The position numbers were made by a program, and so were the translations under genes. A DNA stretch of 64,000 bases from Pollutimonas bauzanensis (GTDB lineage: Bacteria; Pseudomonadota; Gammaproteobacteria; Burkholderiales; Burkholderiaceae_B), in assembly GCF_900129885.1 (NCBI RefSeq), contig NZ_FQXE01000006.1:274179-338178 (forward strand), read 5' to 3'. Every line of letters begins with the position of its first letter. The first letter of the stretch is position 1. This document shows, one piece after another, positions 42,996-52,152 of the stretch. The notes under the pieces are model-generated. The model searched no databases. It was not told the DNA's origin and saw nothing but the letters and a program-made list of their open reading frames with translations.

Positions 42996-43355
42996 ATGCA
43001 CAACCGCAACCTCACTTCCCGTTTTGCCCAGCGCGCCGCCGTGGCCCTGGGCGCCGCCGCGCTGCCGGCGCTGTCGTTCGCGCAAGGTCTGCCGCAATTG
43101 GAGAACCCCACGCGCGGCACCGGCAACGGCATCATGGAGACGATCCGCAACTACGGCTACGACATCATCATGCTCGTGGCCCTGCTGGTGGTGGCGTCGA
43201 TGTTCATCGGCGTCTGCTACCACGCCTACGGGACCTACGCGGAGATCCACACCGGCCGCAAGACGTGGGGCCAGTTCGGCCTCACGGTCGCTATCGGCGC
43301 CGTGCTGCTTGTGATCGGCATCTGGCTGCTCACCGAAGCCACCGGCATCCTGTAA
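42996..43355 (+). CDS. TIGR03745-family ICE membrane protein (VirB2-pilin-like)
   Basis: A 119-residue protein: signal peptide to about FAQ (residue 30), then two hydrophobic helices (NYGYDIIMLVALLVVASMFIGVCYHAYG and FGLTVAIGAVLLVIGIWLLTEATGIL) separated by a basic loop. This two-helix form after signal cleavage is that of VirB2/TraA pilins, and the family is proposed to fill that role in MPF-G systems. Pilin function is inferred from topology. Confidence 0.83.
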   Translation: MHNRNLTSRFAQRAAVALGAAALPALSFAQGLPQLENPTRGTGNGIMETIRNYGYDIIMLVALLVVASMFIGVCYHAYGTYAEIHTGRKTWGQFGLTVAIGAVLLVIGIWLLTEATGIL

Positions 43356-43366
43356 GCGAGGCCGGT

Positions 43367-43765
43367 ATGTCCGAGCAGCAGCACGTCCGTGCGGACGGAA
43401 CGGTCACCTTCCTTCCGCACCGGCTCAACCGCCATCCCGTTGTGGTGCGCGGCCTCACCGCTGACGAACTCTGGATTTGCTGCGGCCTGTCCGGTGCCGC
43501 CGGCCTGCTGGTCGGCGCGCCGCTGTCCTGGGTGTTCCGCACGATCGCGCTGGCGCCGACCTTCGTCGTCCTGGGCGTGGCGCTCGGCGTCTTCATCGGC
43601 GGCGGCATCCTGCGCCGCCTCAAGCGTGGGCGTCCCGACACCTGGCTGTATCGGCAACTGCAATGGCGCATCGCCACGCGCCATCCGCTGATGGCCGGCT
43701 GGGTGGGTGGCCATGTGCTGATCTCGCGCTCGGGCTTCTGGTCCACCCGCAGGAGCATGCGATGA
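43367..43765 (+). CDS. TIGR03750-family conjugal transfer protein (VirB3/TraL-like)
   Basis: A 132-residue protein with two membrane helices (about residues 36-58 and 62-85) flanked by FLPHRLNRHPVVVRGLTADELW and a basic C-terminus (LKRGRPDTWLYRQLQWRIATRHP). The topology and place between the pilin-like gene and the VirB8-like gene match VirB3/TraL. The stop overlaps the next start (ATGA). Confidence 0.85.
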   Translation: MSEQQHVRADGTVTFLPHRLNRHPVVVRGLTADELWICCGLSGAAGLLVGAPLSWVFRTIALAPTFVVLGVALGVFIGGGILRRLKRGRPDTWLYRQLQWRIATRHPLMAGWVGGHVLISRSGFWSTRRSMR

Positions 43766-44454
43766 GCCGCTTCAAAAACGAGATCACCCACCTGCAGGCG
43801 CACATCAAGACCTTGCGGCTGGCCGCGGGCGCGCTGGTCGTCGTCGCCCTGGTCATGGGCGGCGGCTGGTGGAGCGCGCCGCGCGACCTGACCATCCACG
43901 TCCCGCCCGACCTGCGCTCTGGCAGTACCCGCAAGTGGTGGGAAGTGCCGCCCGAATCGGTCTATGCGTTCACGTTCTACGTGTTCCAGACGCTGAACCG
44001 CTGGCCAACCAATGGCGAGGAAGACTACTCGCGCAACCTCCACACGCTCTCGCCGTACCTCACCCCGTCCTGCCAGGCCTTCCTGCGGGCGGACTATGAC
44101 TACCGCCGCTCCACGGGCGAGCTGCGTCAGCGCGTGCGCGGCATCTACGAGATTCCCGGCCGCGGCTATGGCGACGACCCCACGGCGCGCGTGCGCACCG
44201 TGTCCGATCGCGACTGGGTGGTGACGCTGGACATCACGGCGGACGAGTACTACGGCGCCGAGCAGGTCAAGCGCGCCCTGGTGCGCTATCCGATCAAGGT
44301 CACGCGGGTGGACGTCGATCCCGCCCGTAACCCGTTCGGCCTGGCGCTGGACTGCTACGACGGCGCGCCCCAGCGCATCAGTGCACCGGAGCCGACGCGC
44401 CCGGCGCCGAGTGGCCTGTCTCCGCAAGCGCCTCAAGGAGGAAACACCCCATGA
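43762..44454 (+). CDS. TIGR03746-family ICE protein (VirB8/TraE-like)
   Basis: A 230-residue protein starting MSRFKNEITHLQAHIKTLRL, with one inner-membrane helix (about residues 20-40) and a periplasmic domain (DLTIHVPPDLRSGSTRKWWEVPPESVYAFTFYVFQTLNRWP). The family corresponds to VirB8/TraE, the scaffold linking inner-membrane parts of the channel. The Pro-rich C-terminus is flexible. It overlaps both neighbours by 4 bp, so it is part of a single translated unit. Confidence 0.87.
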   Translation: MSRFKNEITHLQAHIKTLRLAAGALVVVALVMGGGWWSAPRDLTIHVPPDLRSGSTRKWWEVPPESVYAFTFYVFQTLNRWPTNGEEDYSRNLHTLSPYLTPSCQAFLRADYDYRRSTGELRQRVRGIYEIPGRGYGDDPTARVRTVSDRDWVVTLDITADEYYGAEQVKRALVRYPIKVTRVDVDPARNPFGLALDCYDGAPQRISAPEPTRPAPSGLSPQAPQGGNTP

Positions 44455-45362
44455 AGCACCCTGTACTCGCGCTGCTGGGGCTACTGGCCGTGGCCGCGGC
44501 ACCCGTCGCCCATGCAGTGGAAATCCTGCGCTGGGAACGCATGCCACTGGCAGTGCCGCTGAAGGTCGGTCAGGAACGCATCGTGTTCATCGACCGCAAC
44601 GTGCGCGTGGGCGTGCCCGCGGGCGTGGGCGAACGCCTGCGCGTGCAGAGTGCGGGGGGCGCGGTGTACCTGCGCGCCAGCGAGCCGATCGAGCCCACGC
44701 GGTTGCAACTGCAGGACGCCGACACGGGCGCGCTGATCCTGCTGGACATCGCAGCCGAACCACCCAAGGACGGGGAAGCCGAGCTGGAGCCGGTGCGCAT
44801 CGTCGAGGGTGACAGCGCACCGGGACGCTATGGCGAGCAGGCCGACAGTGCCGAGGCCCCGGCACGCGCCCAGGGCCAAGCAGGTGCGCGGACCGCGCGG
44901 CGCGAAACTCCGGTCCCTGTCGTGCTGACGCGCTTCGCCGCGCAGAACCTCTACGCACCGCTGCGCACCGTCGAGCCGCTTCCGGGCGTCATGCGGGTCA
45001 ACCTGCCCCGCGACCTCGACCTGGACACACTGATGCCAACGCTGCCCGTGCGCGCGGTCGCACTCGCGTCGTGGCGCCTGGAGGACCAGTGGGTCACTGC
45101 CGTGCGCCTAACCAACGGCAGCGGCGGCTGGATCACGCTCGACCCGCGCGTGCTGCAAGGCGATTTCCTCACCGCCACCTTCCAGCACGAGGCGCTGGGC
45201 CCGCGCGGCACGCCCGAGGACACGACCGTCCTGTACCTGGTCACGCGCGGCCGCGGTCTCGCGCAGTCGCTGCTGCCGGCGATTCACCGCTTCGACCCGG
45301 CCGTGCATCTGCCGCAGCCGGACGGCGACGAGAACACCAAGGAGGCCCGCCATGCGCAGTAA
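44451..45362 (+). CDS. TIGR03749-family ICE protein (VirB9/TraK-like)
   Basis: A 303-residue exported protein: signal peptide to about AHA (residue 22), then VEILRWERMPLAVPLKVGQERIVFIDRNVRVGVP, a beta-rich start typical of TraK/VirB9. The C-terminal domain (VPVVLTRFAAQNLYAPLRTVEPLPGVMRVNLP) would form part of the outer-membrane core. A Glu/Ala-rich linker joins the two. The next gene starts 11 bp before its stop. Confidence 0.86.
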   Translation: MKHPVLALLGLLAVAAAPVAHAVEILRWERMPLAVPLKVGQERIVFIDRNVRVGVPAGVGERLRVQSAGGAVYLRASEPIEPTRLQLQDADTGALILLDIAAEPPKDGEAELEPVRIVEGDSAPGRYGEQADSAEAPARAQGQAGARTARRETPVPVVLTRFAAQNLYAPLRTVEPLPGVMRVNLPRDLDLDTLMPTLPVRAVALASWRLEDQWVTAVRLTNGSGGWITLDPRVLQGDFLTATFQHEALGPRGTPEDTTVLYLVTRGRGLAQSLLPAIHRFDPAVHLPQPDGDENTKEARHAQ

Positions 45363-46770
45363 CGGCCTGCTCAAGTGGCTGATGATCCCTGTTGCCATCC
45401 TGGTGCTGTTCGTCGGTATCCGGCTGTTCTCGGGTGGAGGCAGCACGGCGCCACCCGCGGCGGACAACGGCGCCCAGCTCACGCCCGATGAAATGAAGGC
45501 GCTGGGCATCGAAGGCGACACCCCGCGCGACACCGTGGCGACGCTCGTTGCCCAAGTGAAGCAGTTGCGCACCGAGCTTCAGACCGCGCTCTCGGACAAC
45601 AAGTCGCAGCGTGAAGAGAACCAGCGACTGCGCCAGCGCGAGAACTCCATCGACCAGCGCATCAACTCGGCGCTCGAATCCGAGCGGTCCAACCTGCGCC
45701 GCGACCAAGAGCAGGCGGCCAGCGCGCGCCAGCAGACCGAAGGGCTGCTCGCCGACCTGCAGCGGCGTCTGGACAGCATCGGCGGGCGCGGCGGCGGCCA
45801 TGCGGACCTGCCCGTGGGCCTGGGGCTGCAGGGCGGCGACGAGGCAGGCATGGAGGGCGGCGTGCGGTGGGTCGAGCCGGACGACGCAAAGCCCGCCGAG
45901 GGGCGCAACGGGGGGCGTGGCGCGAGCGGCGGCATGAGCTTCCCCACGAGCTTCGGCCCGGCGCAGAGCACGCTCGAAACCACTGCGGAAACCGTGGCCA
46001 ACGCGGGCGCCCGCGCCGCCGGGGTCAAGAGTGCCAAGCCGGTCTACACCGTGCCGACCAACTCCACGCTCATGGGTTCGGTCGCCATGACAGCGCTGAT
46101 CGGCCGCGTGCCGATCGACGGCACGGTCAACGATCCCTATCCGTTCAAAGTTCTGGTCGGGCCGGACAACCTGACCGCCAATGGCATCGACATTCCCGAC
46201 GTGGCCGGCGCCGTGTTCAGCGGCACCGCTTCGGGCGACTGGACGCTCTCGTGCGTGCGCGGCCAGGTGCGCAGCATCACGTTCGTCTTCCACGACGGCA
46301 CGATTCGCACGATCCCCGAAGACCGCGAGGGCAACCAGCAGAACAACCAACAGCGCGATGGCTTGGGCTGGATCAGCGATCCCCACGGCATTCCTTGCGT
46401 CAGCGGCGAGCGGCGCAGCAACGCCCAGCAATACCTCGGCTCGCAGGCCCTGATCACCGCGGCCGGCGCCGGTGTGGCCTCACTCATCGAGAGCGACAGC
46501 GGCCGCATGTCCTATGTCGGCTCGGACGGCTCCATCGGCACCGTGGGCATCACCGGCCAGGAAGCGGTCGGCCAGATTCTGGCGGGCGGCGTGCGGGACA
46601 TGTCGGCCTGGGTCAACAAGTTGTACGGCCAGGCGTTCGCCGCCGTCTATGTCCAGCCCGGCGCCAAGGTTGCCGTCCACCTCGAAAAGCCGCTCGCCAT
46701 CGACTTCGATCCCGAAGGCCGCAAGGTCGATCACCGCGCAGGAGAAAGCCATGCACTCGAACTTGACTAA
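45352..46770 (+). CDS. TIGR03752-family ICE protein (VirB10/TraB-like)
   Basis: A 472-residue protein with one N-terminal inner-membrane helix (KWLMIPVAILVLFVGIRLF), a coiled coil to about residue 140 (VAQVKQLRTELQTALSDNKSQREENQRLRQRE), a Gly-rich linker and a beta-barrel-type C-terminal domain (PVYTVPTNSTLMGSVAMTALIGRVPIDG ... AVYVQPGAKVAVHLEKPLAIDF). This is the VirB10/TraB layout, spanning both membranes and opening the channel. The lipoprotein gene starts 20 bp inside its 3' end. Confidence 0.9.
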   Translation: MRSNGLLKWLMIPVAILVLFVGIRLFSGGGSTAPPAADNGAQLTPDEMKALGIEGDTPRDTVATLVAQVKQLRTELQTALSDNKSQREENQRLRQRENSIDQRINSALESERSNLRRDQEQAASARQQTEGLLADLQRRLDSIGGRGGGHADLPVGLGLQGGDEAGMEGGVRWVEPDDAKPAEGRNGGRGASGGMSFPTSFGPAQSTLETTAETVANAGARAAGVKSAKPVYTVPTNSTLMGSVAMTALIGRVPIDGTVNDPYPFKVLVGPDNLTANGIDIPDVAGAVFSGTASGDWTLSCVRGQVRSITFVFHDGTIRTIPEDREGNQQNNQQRDGLGWISDPHGIPCVSGERRSNAQQYLGSQALITAAGAGVASLIESDSGRMSYVGSDGSIGTVGITGQEAVGQILAGGVRDMSAWVNKLYGQAFAAVYVQPGAKVAVHLEKPLAIDFDPEGRKVDHRAGESHALELD

Positions 46771-47200
46771 CCTGGCCCGTGGCCTGGCACTGGCCCTCGC
46801 CGTCGCGGTGCTTGGCGGCTGCGCCACCAGCAAGGAAAAGCTGCTGACCCACGGTGACCGCACGATGATGGACATCTGGCAGCAGGAGGCCGGCGACGGC
46901 GGTGGCGCAGCCGGACGGAACGCCGGCCGCCAGCTGCTCGATGCGCGCCAGAGCCTGCGTCGGCCCCTGACCGACGCCGACGTGCAGGTCGCACCCGTCG
47001 AGCAGATGCGCTACACGCGCACCGCGCGCAATGAGGTCCACCGCCAGTTCCAGCGTCTGCCCAATCCCGATCTCGTCATGTACGTGTATCCGCACCTGGC
47101 GGGCACGGACCCCGTGCCGGTGCCGGGCTACACGACGGTCTTCCCGCTCAACCAGCGCATCCAGTACGCCATGCCAGGCGAGCGCGTGGAGGCCTACTGA
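46751..47200 (+). CDS. TIGR03751-family conjugal transfer lipoprotein (VirB7/TraV-like)
   Basis: A 149-residue lipoprotein: signal with lipobox LGGC (Cys about residue 24), then SKEKLLTHGDRTMMDIWQQEAG. The C-terminal block RQFQRLPNPDLVMYVYPHLAGTDPVPVPGYTTVFPLNQRIQYAMPGE is conserved in the family. It would anchor the VirB9/VirB10-like core to the outer membrane. It ends with TGATG, sharing the A of the next start. Confidence 0.88.
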   Translation: MHSNLTNLARGLALALAVAVLGGCATSKEKLLTHGDRTMMDIWQQEAGDGGGAAGRNAGRQLLDARQSLRRPLTDADVQVAPVEQMRYTRTARNEVHRQFQRLPNPDLVMYVYPHLAGTDPVPVPGYTTVFPLNQRIQYAMPGERVEAY

Positions 47201-50094
47201 TGCGGTGGAAACTTCCCTGGCCTAAGCCGGCCGCGCCGAAGCTGGCCGCATCCGGCGCTGGTGATGATGAGCAGCCGGACGGCTGGCAGCGCCACGTCGA
47301 GGCCTTGCGGCAGGTCGGCATCCCCGAACCCGGCTCGGCAGCCCGGGGCCGCAAGCCGGCGACGGAGGCCGACGAGCAGGCGCTGTACGACGTCGCACCG
47401 TCCTTCGTGGAACTGCTGCCCTGGGTGGAGTTCTTGCCCGAGTCGAAATCGATGCTCCTGGAGGACGGCCAATCGGTGGCCGCCTTCTTCGAGCTGGTGC
47501 CGCTGGGGACCGAGGGCCGGGAACCCGGCTGGCTCGCGCACGCCCGCGACGCCTTAGAAAACGCGCTCCAGGACAGCTTCGATGAACTGGACGAGAACCC
47601 CTGGGTGTTGCAGCTCTACGCCCAGGACGAACCGAGCTTCGACCAGTACATGCAGACGTTGCGCGACTACGTGCAGCCGCGCGCCCGTGGCACGGTGTTC
47701 ACGGAGTTCTACCTGCGGTTCTTTGCCCACCATCTGCGCGCGGTGGCCAAGCCCGGTGGCTTGTTCCAGGACACGGTGGTCACACGCTTGCGCTGGCGCG
47801 GCCAGACGAGGCGTGTGCGCATGGTCGTCTATCGCCGCGTGACCGGACAAGGACAGGGCCAGGCAAACCGCCGGGGCCAGACACCCGAGCAGATGCTGAA
47901 CATCGTCTGCGACCGCCTGTGCGGCGGGCTGGCGAACGCCGGCATCCAGGCTCGCCGCCTGGGTGCGGCAGACGTCCATGACTGGCTGCTGCGCTGGTTC
48001 AACCCGCGTCCGACGCTGCTCGGGCCTGGGGTCGAGGACCGGGAGCGCTTCTATGCGTTCGCGCGCTACCCCGCCGACACCGAGGCTGGCGAGATCGAAC
48101 TGGCGAGCGGGCGGGATTTTAGCCAGCGGCTTTTCTTCAGCCAGCCACGCTCGGACGTGGAGCATGGCACCTGGCACTTCGACGGCATACCGCACCGTGT
48201 GTTGGTCACTGACCGGCTGCGCATGCCGCCCGGAACGGGACACCTGACTGGCGAAACCCGCAAGGGCGATGCGATCAACACGCTGTTCGATCAGATGCCC
48301 GAGGACACGACGATGTGTCTGACCATGGTGGCGACGCCCCAGGACATTCTCGAATCGCACCTGAACCACCTGGCGAAGAAGGCAGTCGGCGAAACACTGG
48401 CATCGGAGCAGACGCTCAAGGACGTGCAGGAGGCGCGCTCGCTCATCGGCAGCGCGCACAAACTCTACCGCGGCACGCTGGCCTTCTATCTGCGCGGACG
48501 CGACGAAGCCGAGCTTGACCGGCGCGGTCTGGACCTCGCCAACGTGATGCTCAACGCGGGGTTGCAGCCCGTTCGCGAGGACGATGAAGTCGCGCCGCTC
48601 AACAGCTATCTGCGCTGGCTACCGTGCTGCTACAACCCCGCGCAGGATCGGCGAAACTGGTTCACCCAACTGATGTTCGCCCAGCATGTGGCGAATCTCT
48701 CGCCGGCGTGGGGTCGCAGCCAGGGTACGGGCCATCCGGGCAACACGTTCTTCAACCGCGGTGGCGGGCCGATCACGTTTGATCCGCTGAACCGCTTAGA
48801 CAGGCAGATGAATGCCCATCTATTCCTGTTCGGCCCCACCGGCTCGGGCAAGAGCGCCACGCTCAACAACCTGCTGAACCAGGTCACGGCCATCTACCGG
48901 CCGCGCCTCTTCATCGTGGAAGCCGGCAACAGCTTCGGGCTGTTCAGCGACTTCGCCAGGCGCCTGGGCCTGACGGTGAACCGGGTCAAGCTGGCCCCCG
49001 GATCGGGCATCAGCCTGGCACCGTTCGCGGATGCCCGCCGGCTGATCGAAACACCCAGCGACGTGCAGACGCTCGATGCCGATGCGTTGGACGAAGACCT
49101 GCCACCGGATGCCTCGGTCATGGAGGCAGACGAACAGCGTGACGTGTTGGGCGAGTTGGAGATCACGGCACGGCTGATGATCACCGGCGGCGAGGACAAG
49201 GAGGAAGCCCGGATGACGCGGGCCGACCGTTCGCTGATCCGCCAGTGCATCCTCGACGCCGCCGAACACTGCGTGGCTGAGAAGCGCACGGTGCTCACTC
49301 GCGACGTGCGCAACGCGCTGCGCGCCCGCGGTCAGGACTCGACGCTTCCCGAGATGCGGCGCATGCGGCTGCTGGAGATGGCGGACGCGATGGACATGTT
49401 CTGCCAAGGCACCGATGGCGAGATGTTCGACCGCGATGGCACGCCGTGGCCCGAGGCCGACATCACGCTGGTGGATCTGGCGACCTATGCCCGCGAGGGC
49501 TACAACGCGCAGCTCTCCATCGCCTACATCAGCCTGATCAGCACGGTGAACAACATCGCCGAGCGCGACCAGTACCTGGGTCGTCCGATCATCAATGTGA
49601 CCGACGAAGGCCACATCATCACGAAGAACCCGTTGCTCGCGCCCTACGTCGTGAAAATTACCAAGATGTGGCGCAAATTGGGCGCCTGGTTCTGGCTGGC
49701 GACCCAGAACATCGACGACCTGCCGCGTGCCGCAGAGCCCATGCTCAACATGATTGAGTGGTGGATCTGCCTGTCGATGCCGCCCGATGAGGTCGAGAAG
49801 ATTGCACGCTTCCGTGAACTCTCACCAGCGCAGAAAGCGCTGATGCTTTCTGCGCGCAAGGAGGGGGGGAAATTCACCGAGGGCGTGATCCTGTCGAAGT
49901 CGATGGAAGTGTTGTTCCGCGCGGTGCCGCCGAGCCTTTACCTCGCGCTTGCGCAGACCGAACCCGAGGAGAAGGCCGAGCGCTACCAGCTCATGCAGCA
50001 ATACGGCTGCACCGAGCTGGAAGCCGCCTTCAAGGTGGCCGAGAAGATCGACCAGGCACGCGGCATCGAGTCGCCCGCCTTGGAACTGTCGTAA
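47200..50094 (+). CDS. traC: Conjugative transfer ATPase TraC (VirB4-like, TIGR03744)
   Basis: A 964-residue ATPase that powers assembly of the secretion channel. Walker A is GPTGSGKS at 545-552 (FLFGPTGSGKSATLNNLLNQ). Later blocks include FIVEAGNSFGLFSDFARRLGL, INVTDEGHIITKNPLLAPYV (Walker B region) and WLATQNIDDLPRAAEPMLNMIEWWICLSMP. The N-terminal 500 residues form the VirB4-type regulatory domain. It is full length and all nucleotide-binding motifs are intact. It begins directly at the stop of the lipoprotein gene and is followed by the DsbA-like gene after 13 bp. Confidence 0.94.
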   Translation: MRWKLPWPKPAAPKLAASGAGDDEQPDGWQRHVEALRQVGIPEPGSAARGRKPATEADEQALYDVAPSFVELLPWVEFLPESKSMLLEDGQSVAAFFELVPLGTEGREPGWLAHARDALENALQDSFDELDENPWVLQLYAQDEPSFDQYMQTLRDYVQPRARGTVFTEFYLRFFAHHLRAVAKPGGLFQDTVVTRLRWRGQTRRVRMVVYRRVTGQGQGQANRRGQTPEQMLNIVCDRLCGGLANAGIQARRLGAADVHDWLLRWFNPRPTLLGPGVEDRERFYAFARYPADTEAGEIELASGRDFSQRLFFSQPRSDVEHGTWHFDGIPHRVLVTDRLRMPPGTGHLTGETRKGDAINTLFDQMPEDTTMCLTMVATPQDILESHLNHLAKKAVGETLASEQTLKDVQEARSLIGSAHKLYRGTLAFYLRGRDEAELDRRGLDLANVMLNAGLQPVREDDEVAPLNSYLRWLPCCYNPAQDRRNWFTQLMFAQHVANLSPAWGRSQGTGHPGNTFFNRGGGPITFDPLNRLDRQMNAHLFLFGPTGSGKSATLNNLLNQVTAIYRPRLFIVEAGNSFGLFSDFARRLGLTVNRVKLAPGSGISLAPFADARRLIETPSDVQTLDADALDEDLPPDASVMEADEQRDVLGELEITARLMITGGEDKEEARMTRADRSLIRQCILDAAEHCVAEKRTVLTRDVRNALRARGQDSTLPEMRRMRLLEMADAMDMFCQGTDGEMFDRDGTPWPEADITLVDLATYAREGYNAQLSIAYISLISTVNNIAERDQYLGRPIINVTDEGHIITKNPLLAPYVVKITKMWRKLGAWFWLATQNIDDLPRAAEPMLNMIEWWICLSMPPDEVEKIARFRELSPAQKALMLSARKEGGKFTEGVILSKSMEVLFRAVPPSLYLALAQTEPEEKAERYQLMQQYGCTELEAAFKVAEKIDQARGIESPALELS

Positions 50095-50107
50095 GCCGGA
50101 GAACGCC

Positions 50108-50872
50108 ATGGAACACAAACATCCTTCCATCCCGATGCAGGTGCAGGCGTTCCGCCGTCGGCGCTGGGGGACCCGCTGGCCGTGGGCGTTGGCTGCAGTG
50201 CTGGTTGCGCTGCTGCTGATCTGGCTCGTGTCCCGTTCGCCAGGCGGGTCCACACCTCAGACTTCGGCGCCAGTCAGCGAGACACAGGTGGCAGGGCCTC
50301 CGTGGCAGATGGGCAATCCGGAAGGTCGTTTCACACTGACGCTGTACGCGGACCTCGAATGCCCGTTCTGCCGGTCCTATTTCCCTGTGCTCAAACGTTG
50401 GGTGGCCGGCAATGCCGACGTGGCCTTGCAATGGCACCACCTGCCGTTGGCCGCACATGAACCGGCCGCTTCTGCCGAAGCGCGTCTGGCGGAATGCGCC
50501 GGCGAAGCCGGCGGGCATGCCACCTTCTGGCAAGCCGTCGAGTGGGTATATGCCCACACGCGCAGCGACGGCCAGGGCTTGCCCGAGGACCTGCGCTACC
50601 CCGACCTGACGCCAGCCATCGAGCAGTGCATCGCGAGCGAGCGGCCCGACGCGGCGATTCGTACCCAAACTGCGGAAGCCACGAACAGCGGCGTGACCGC
50701 CACGCCGTCGCTGCGGCTGCACGATCGCGAAAGCGGCAACGCGATCCTGCTGCAGGGTCCGATCGAGGGCGATGCCTTGCTGTCAGCCATGGACATGCTC
50801 GCCGCCGGCGATCCCGCCACCACACCCACATCGGAAATGCCTGCCGACGTCGTCGGCGACATGCCCAGGTAG
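50108..50872 (+). CDS. DsbA-like thioredoxin-fold protein of the transfer region
   Basis: A 254-residue protein with one N-terminal membrane helix (WPWALAAVLVALLLIWLVS) and a periplasmic thioredoxin domain. The active site is LYADLECPFCRSYFPVLKRW (Cys85-x-x-Cys88), and TPSLRLHDRESGNAILLQGPI supplies the cis-Pro loop. It could form disulfides in the Cys-rich transfer proteins (TraU- and TraH-like). Its last codons (EMPADVVGDMPR) overlap the first hairpins of the three-hairpin RNA copy C, so the 3' end of this gene and the radC leader share sequence. Confidence 0.85.
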   Translation: MEHKHPSIPMQVQAFRRRRWGTRWPWALAAVLVALLLIWLVSRSPGGSTPQTSAPVSETQVAGPPWQMGNPEGRFTLTLYADLECPFCRSYFPVLKRWVAGNADVALQWHHLPLAAHEPAASAEARLAECAGEAGGHATFWQAVEWVYAHTRSDGQGLPEDLRYPDLTPAIEQCIASERPDAAIRTQTAEATNSGVTATPSLRLHDRESGNAILLQGPIEGDALLSAMDMLAAGDPATTPTSEMPADVVGDMPR

Positions 50873-50908
50873 CCCCGGTCTTCAAGGCTACGGCGCAGTC
50901 CGCTGCGC
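50843..50908 (+). ncRNA. Three-hairpin leader RNA, copy C, upstream of the radC-like gene
   Basis: Hairpin 1 GCCGAC-GTC-GTCGGC, linker GACATGCCCAG, hairpin 2 GTAGCC/GGCTAC, hairpin 3 GCGCAG-TCCG-CTGCGC. It ends 139 nt before the radC ATG. Position and layout agree with the published 'radC RNA motif' as I remember it; the consensus was not checked. Confidence 0.68.
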
Positions 50909-51047
50909 TGACCGCAACCCGTTCGCCTCGCGTCCTGGCCGCGAACGATCACCGCTACCGCGGTGATGGATGCACCTTGTTCGTTCCCCAGGAGGGCTTG
51001 CCCTCCCAGGGCGCGCGCCCTCCGATCTCACCGTCTGGAGGTTCGCC

Positions 51048-51542
51048 ATGTCTTTCGTCGTCAATGACTCCTACCTGGAGTCGCTTTCCGCCATCGCTAC
51101 CCAACACGAGGACTGGATCATCCAGCAAGCCATCGTGCTGCTGGAGAGACGGATCTTCAAAGCTGGACCGTGCCTCAGCCGACCGGCCGCTGTGCGGGAC
51201 TACCTGCGTCTGAAACTGGTCGCTGAGCCCAATGAGATATTCGCCGCTGTGTTCCTGGACAGCATGCACCAGGTGCTGGCCTACGAGCCGTTGTTCAGGG
51301 GCACGATCAACTCGACATCGGTCTATCCGCGTGTCGTCGCGCAGCGTGTGCTGGAGTTGAATGCCGCCGCGGTGGTCTTCAGCCACCAGCACCCCTCGGG
51401 CATCTCCGAACCGTCGAGCGCGGATCGCATGCTGACCCAGCAACTGCAGGTCGCGCTGGCGCTCATCGATGTGCGGGTACTGGACCACATCATCGTCGGC
51501 CAGGGTGCCCCGTTCTCCTTTGCGGAGTCCGGCCTGCTGTAA
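51048..51542 (+). CDS. radC: RadC-family (JAB/MPN-type) protein
   Basis: A 164-residue RadC-type protein. The metal-binding JAMM motif is AVVFSHQHPSGISEPSSADRMLT (H-x-HPSG-x4-S-x2-D), and LDHIIVGQG follows; the N-terminal helix-hairpin-helix of chromosomal RadC is absent, as in mobile-element versions. Despite the name, a role in DNA repair is doubtful; mobile RadC proteins are linked to anti-restriction regions. TGGAGG precedes the start. It interrupts the transfer operon and is bracketed by the leader RNA and a terminator, so it is probably transcribed on its own. Confidence 0.9.
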   Translation: MSFVVNDSYLESLSAIATQHEDWIIQQAIVLLERRIFKAGPCLSRPAAVRDYLRLKLVAEPNEIFAAVFLDSMHQVLAYEPLFRGTINSTSVYPRVVAQRVLELNAAAVVFSHQHPSGISEPSSADRMLTQQLQVALALIDVRVLDHIIVGQGAPFSFAESGLL

Positions 51543-51567
51543 AGGTTGCACTGCTTCGTTGATCAGC

Positions 51568-51593
51568 GCGGAGGCTTCGGCCTCCGCTTTTTC
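51568..51593 (+). terminator. Rho-independent terminator after radC
   Basis: GCGGAGGC and GCCTCCGC form a perfect 8-bp stem around TTCG, followed by TTTTTC. The 51594-51705 gap before the next gene shows nothing further. Confidence 0.88.
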
Positions 51594-51705
51594 TTCGCAG
51601 CGACGCAAGCAGGTATGCGGGGTGGCCGCGATGCGCATTGTTTGTTGGGGCCGCGTGGGGTTCGGCGTTTGACTATGGCCCTGATCAACTTCCGGGGCGC
51701 ATGAC

Positions 51706-52152
51706 ATGCCAGCAGCTTTTACCCGGTTCGCACCAGGCTGGCGAACCCTTGGCCTGGCCGTGGCGCTGCCGGCATCTCTGGCCGTGTTCAGCCCGGCCAC
51801 CTTCGCCGCCGACGTGGTGGTCGTCACCGACAGCCGCCACCCGGTCAAGACCGCCGGCGGCGAGCGGCTGATCGAGTTGGACGAAGCGCCCCGGATCGAG
51901 GCCGAGCTTTCCGCGGATCTGCCGGCCGACCCCGAGCGGGCAGCAGCCATCGTCCGGCAACGACTGAACCAAGGCGGCACCGATCTTCAGCGCCGCATCG
52001 GCACCGCCTACCAGGGCGTCGCCGATGCATGGAGCCTGGGCGTCGCCGCCATCCCGGCCGTCGTGGTAGATCAACGCTATGTGGTCTATGGCGAGCCGGA
52101 CGTGGCCCGGGCGGTGTCCCGCATCGAGCAGTACCGGAGGACGCAGCCGTGA
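51706..52152 (+). CDS. TIGR03757-family ICE protein, exported
   Basis: A 148-residue protein with a signal peptide (to about FAA, residue 34) and mature start DVVVVTDSRHPVKTAGGERLIELDEAPRIEAELS. The C-terminal block LGVAAIPAVVVDQRYVVYGEPDVARAVSRIEQYR has a cis-Pro-like thioredoxin feature but no Cys, similar to TrbC/TraW-type proteins that work with TraU. The next start (GTG) overlaps its stop, so the pair is coupled. Confidence 0.86.
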   Translation: MPAAFTRFAPGWRTLGLAVALPASLAVFSPATFAADVVVVTDSRHPVKTAGGERLIELDEAPRIEAELSADLPADPERAAAIVRQRLNQGGTDLQRRIGTAYQGVADAWSLGVAAIPAVVVDQRYVVYGEPDVARAVSRIEQYRRTQP